A stretch of 59,289 nucleotides of DNA, taken from NCBI GenBank assembly GCA_013695765.1, contig JACCZW010000162.1, forward strand, positions 1-59,289. The letters are read 5' to 3'. The notes beneath the pieces were generated by a model, which had not been told where the DNA came from, ran no database searches, and saw only the letters and a program-made list of their open reading frames with translations. The position numbers and the translations under genes were made by a program. The stretch comes from Gammaproteobacteria bacterium. Its GTDB lineage: Bacteria; Pseudomonadota; Gammaproteobacteria; JACCYU01. Shown here in pieces: positions 58,689 to 59,289 of the stretch (position 1 is the first letter of the stretch; the number at the start of each line of letters is the position of its first letter).

Positions 58689-59289
58689 TTAAATGGTCGC
58701 GGTGCTGGCGTCGGGTAGCGACATGGAACTCGTGATGGTCGCGACGATCGCCGCCGGACGCGCCATCGCCGGGCATCCGGCCCAGCGGCGAAGCCGCTCG
58801 TTGCCGAAGCGCAGGATGCCGGTGTGCTGCGAGTACAGCGCGTCCACCACCGGGTCGCGGTCGTAAAAACCCAGCGCAAAGCGCAACTCTTCAATGTGCT
58901 CCGGCTTGCCCGTGATGAACTTCCAGCCCGGCTTGACGCGAAACAGCTTCGCGTAACTTTGCAGGGCTTGCACCGTATCCGTTTCCGGCTGAAGCGTGAT
59001 CGAATACATGAAAATGTCGCGTCCAGCGCGATCGCCCAATAAATCCTGCACGTAACGAAGATTTTGCGTAATGAGCGGGCACGAGTCGCCGCAACTCATG
59101 TACATCGCATTGAAGGTCACCACGCGATCCTTGACGAGGTCGTCATAAAAGCGCACCGATTCCCCCTCGTGCGTTAGTACGGGGACATTGGGAATGGCGT
59201 TAAGCCCGGCCATCATCCGCTTGCGGCGTACGGGCTTGTCGCTGCCGGTGGCCAGACCGACTGCCATCGCGGCGCCGCCCAGTCCAGCC
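58689..59289 (-). CDS. SCO1/SenC-like copper chaperone or thiol protein (partial)
   Basis: The frame is open to the window edge; the start may be the ATG at 59267 or lie further upstream. The thioredoxin-like fold shows YMSCGDSCPLITQNLRYVQ with the CxxxC copper site, and SQHTGILRFGNERLRRW with the conserved His. SCO proteins deliver copper or electrons to cytochrome oxidase; next to a multicopper oxidase it may supply copper to that enzyme. It is the first known gene of the minus-strand copper/redox set. Confidence 0.82.
   Translation of the reverse strand, partial: AGLGGAAMAVGLATGSDKPVRRKRMMAGLNAIPNVPVLTHEGESVRFYDDLVKDRVVTFNAMYMSCGDSCPLITQNLRYVQDLLGDRAGRDIFMYSITLQPETDTVQALQSYAKLFRVKPGWKFITGKPEHIEELRFALGFYDRDPVVDALYSQHTGILRFGNERLRRWAGCPAMARPAAIVATITSSMSLPDASTATI

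Overview
The window looks like chromosome of a GC-rich gammaproteobacterium. The gene orders rplV-to-secY-rpmJ, rpsM-rpsK-rpsD-rpoA-rplQ, uvrA-MFS-ssb, miaB-phoH-ybeY-lnt and ybeL/leuS-lptE are all gammaproteobacterial. A placement near the Chromatiales or other sulfur/iron-oxidising lineages is my inference from gene order only.

Layout. (1) 1-11444: most of the S10/spc ribosomal operons, then the alpha operon. Between rpmJ and rpsM lie 490 bases with two diverged copies of a three-hairpin RNA-like element whose stems show compensatory changes, followed by a good sigma70 promoter. (2) 11520-17144: a SAM hydrolase, uvrA, a YajR-like MFS transporter divergent from uvrA with overlapping promoter elements, and ssb. 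(3) 17183-17903: a HEPN/MNT pair. (4) 17999-41455: a surface-polysaccharide locus. It holds rmlACDB (dTDP-L-rhamnose), a Wzm/Wzt-type exporter, a dense block of sulfotransferases, methyltransferases and glycosyltransferases, then wbpV/wbpL/wbpM-like genes (lipid-linked initiation and UDP-QuiNAc/FucNAc-type sugar supply) and galE. Six sulfotransferase domains lie within about 10 kb: one in a 1067-residue fusion with two GT2 domains, one stand-alone, three tandem paralogues and one split by a frameshift at a G6 tract. With two further fusion enzymes (methyltransferase-GT2 and pyruvyltransferase-GT2) this suggests a rhamnose-containing, sulfated, methylated and perhaps pyruvylated O-antigen-like polymer. 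It is the best candidate here for an undescribed system. (5) 41500-42055: a probable lone integron gene cassette encoding a GIY-YIG-like protein with a recognisable attC, lodged between galE and miaB. (6) 42073-52537: miaB, phoH, ybeY, lnt, manC, a VapC-like toxin with a decayed antitoxin, ybeL, leuS and lptE. (7) 52592-59289: a decaying accessory region with an IS110-family remnant, a His-rich outer-membrane protein gene (frameshifted), a small secreted protein, a di-haem peroxidase gene (frameshifted), a multicopper oxidase that appears to lack its first copper motif, and a SCO1-like gene cut by the window edge.

The rml genes, wbp genes and manC supply activated sugars. The GT2 enzymes and sulfotransferases would build and decorate the chain on a lipid carrier, the ABC transporter would export it, and LptE serves LPS delivery to the outer membrane. 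The single-base frameshifts are confined to accessory genes, while more than 30 kb of housekeeping genes read through cleanly. This favours real decay or phase variation over random sequencing error. No tRNA, rRNA or CRISPR array was seen.
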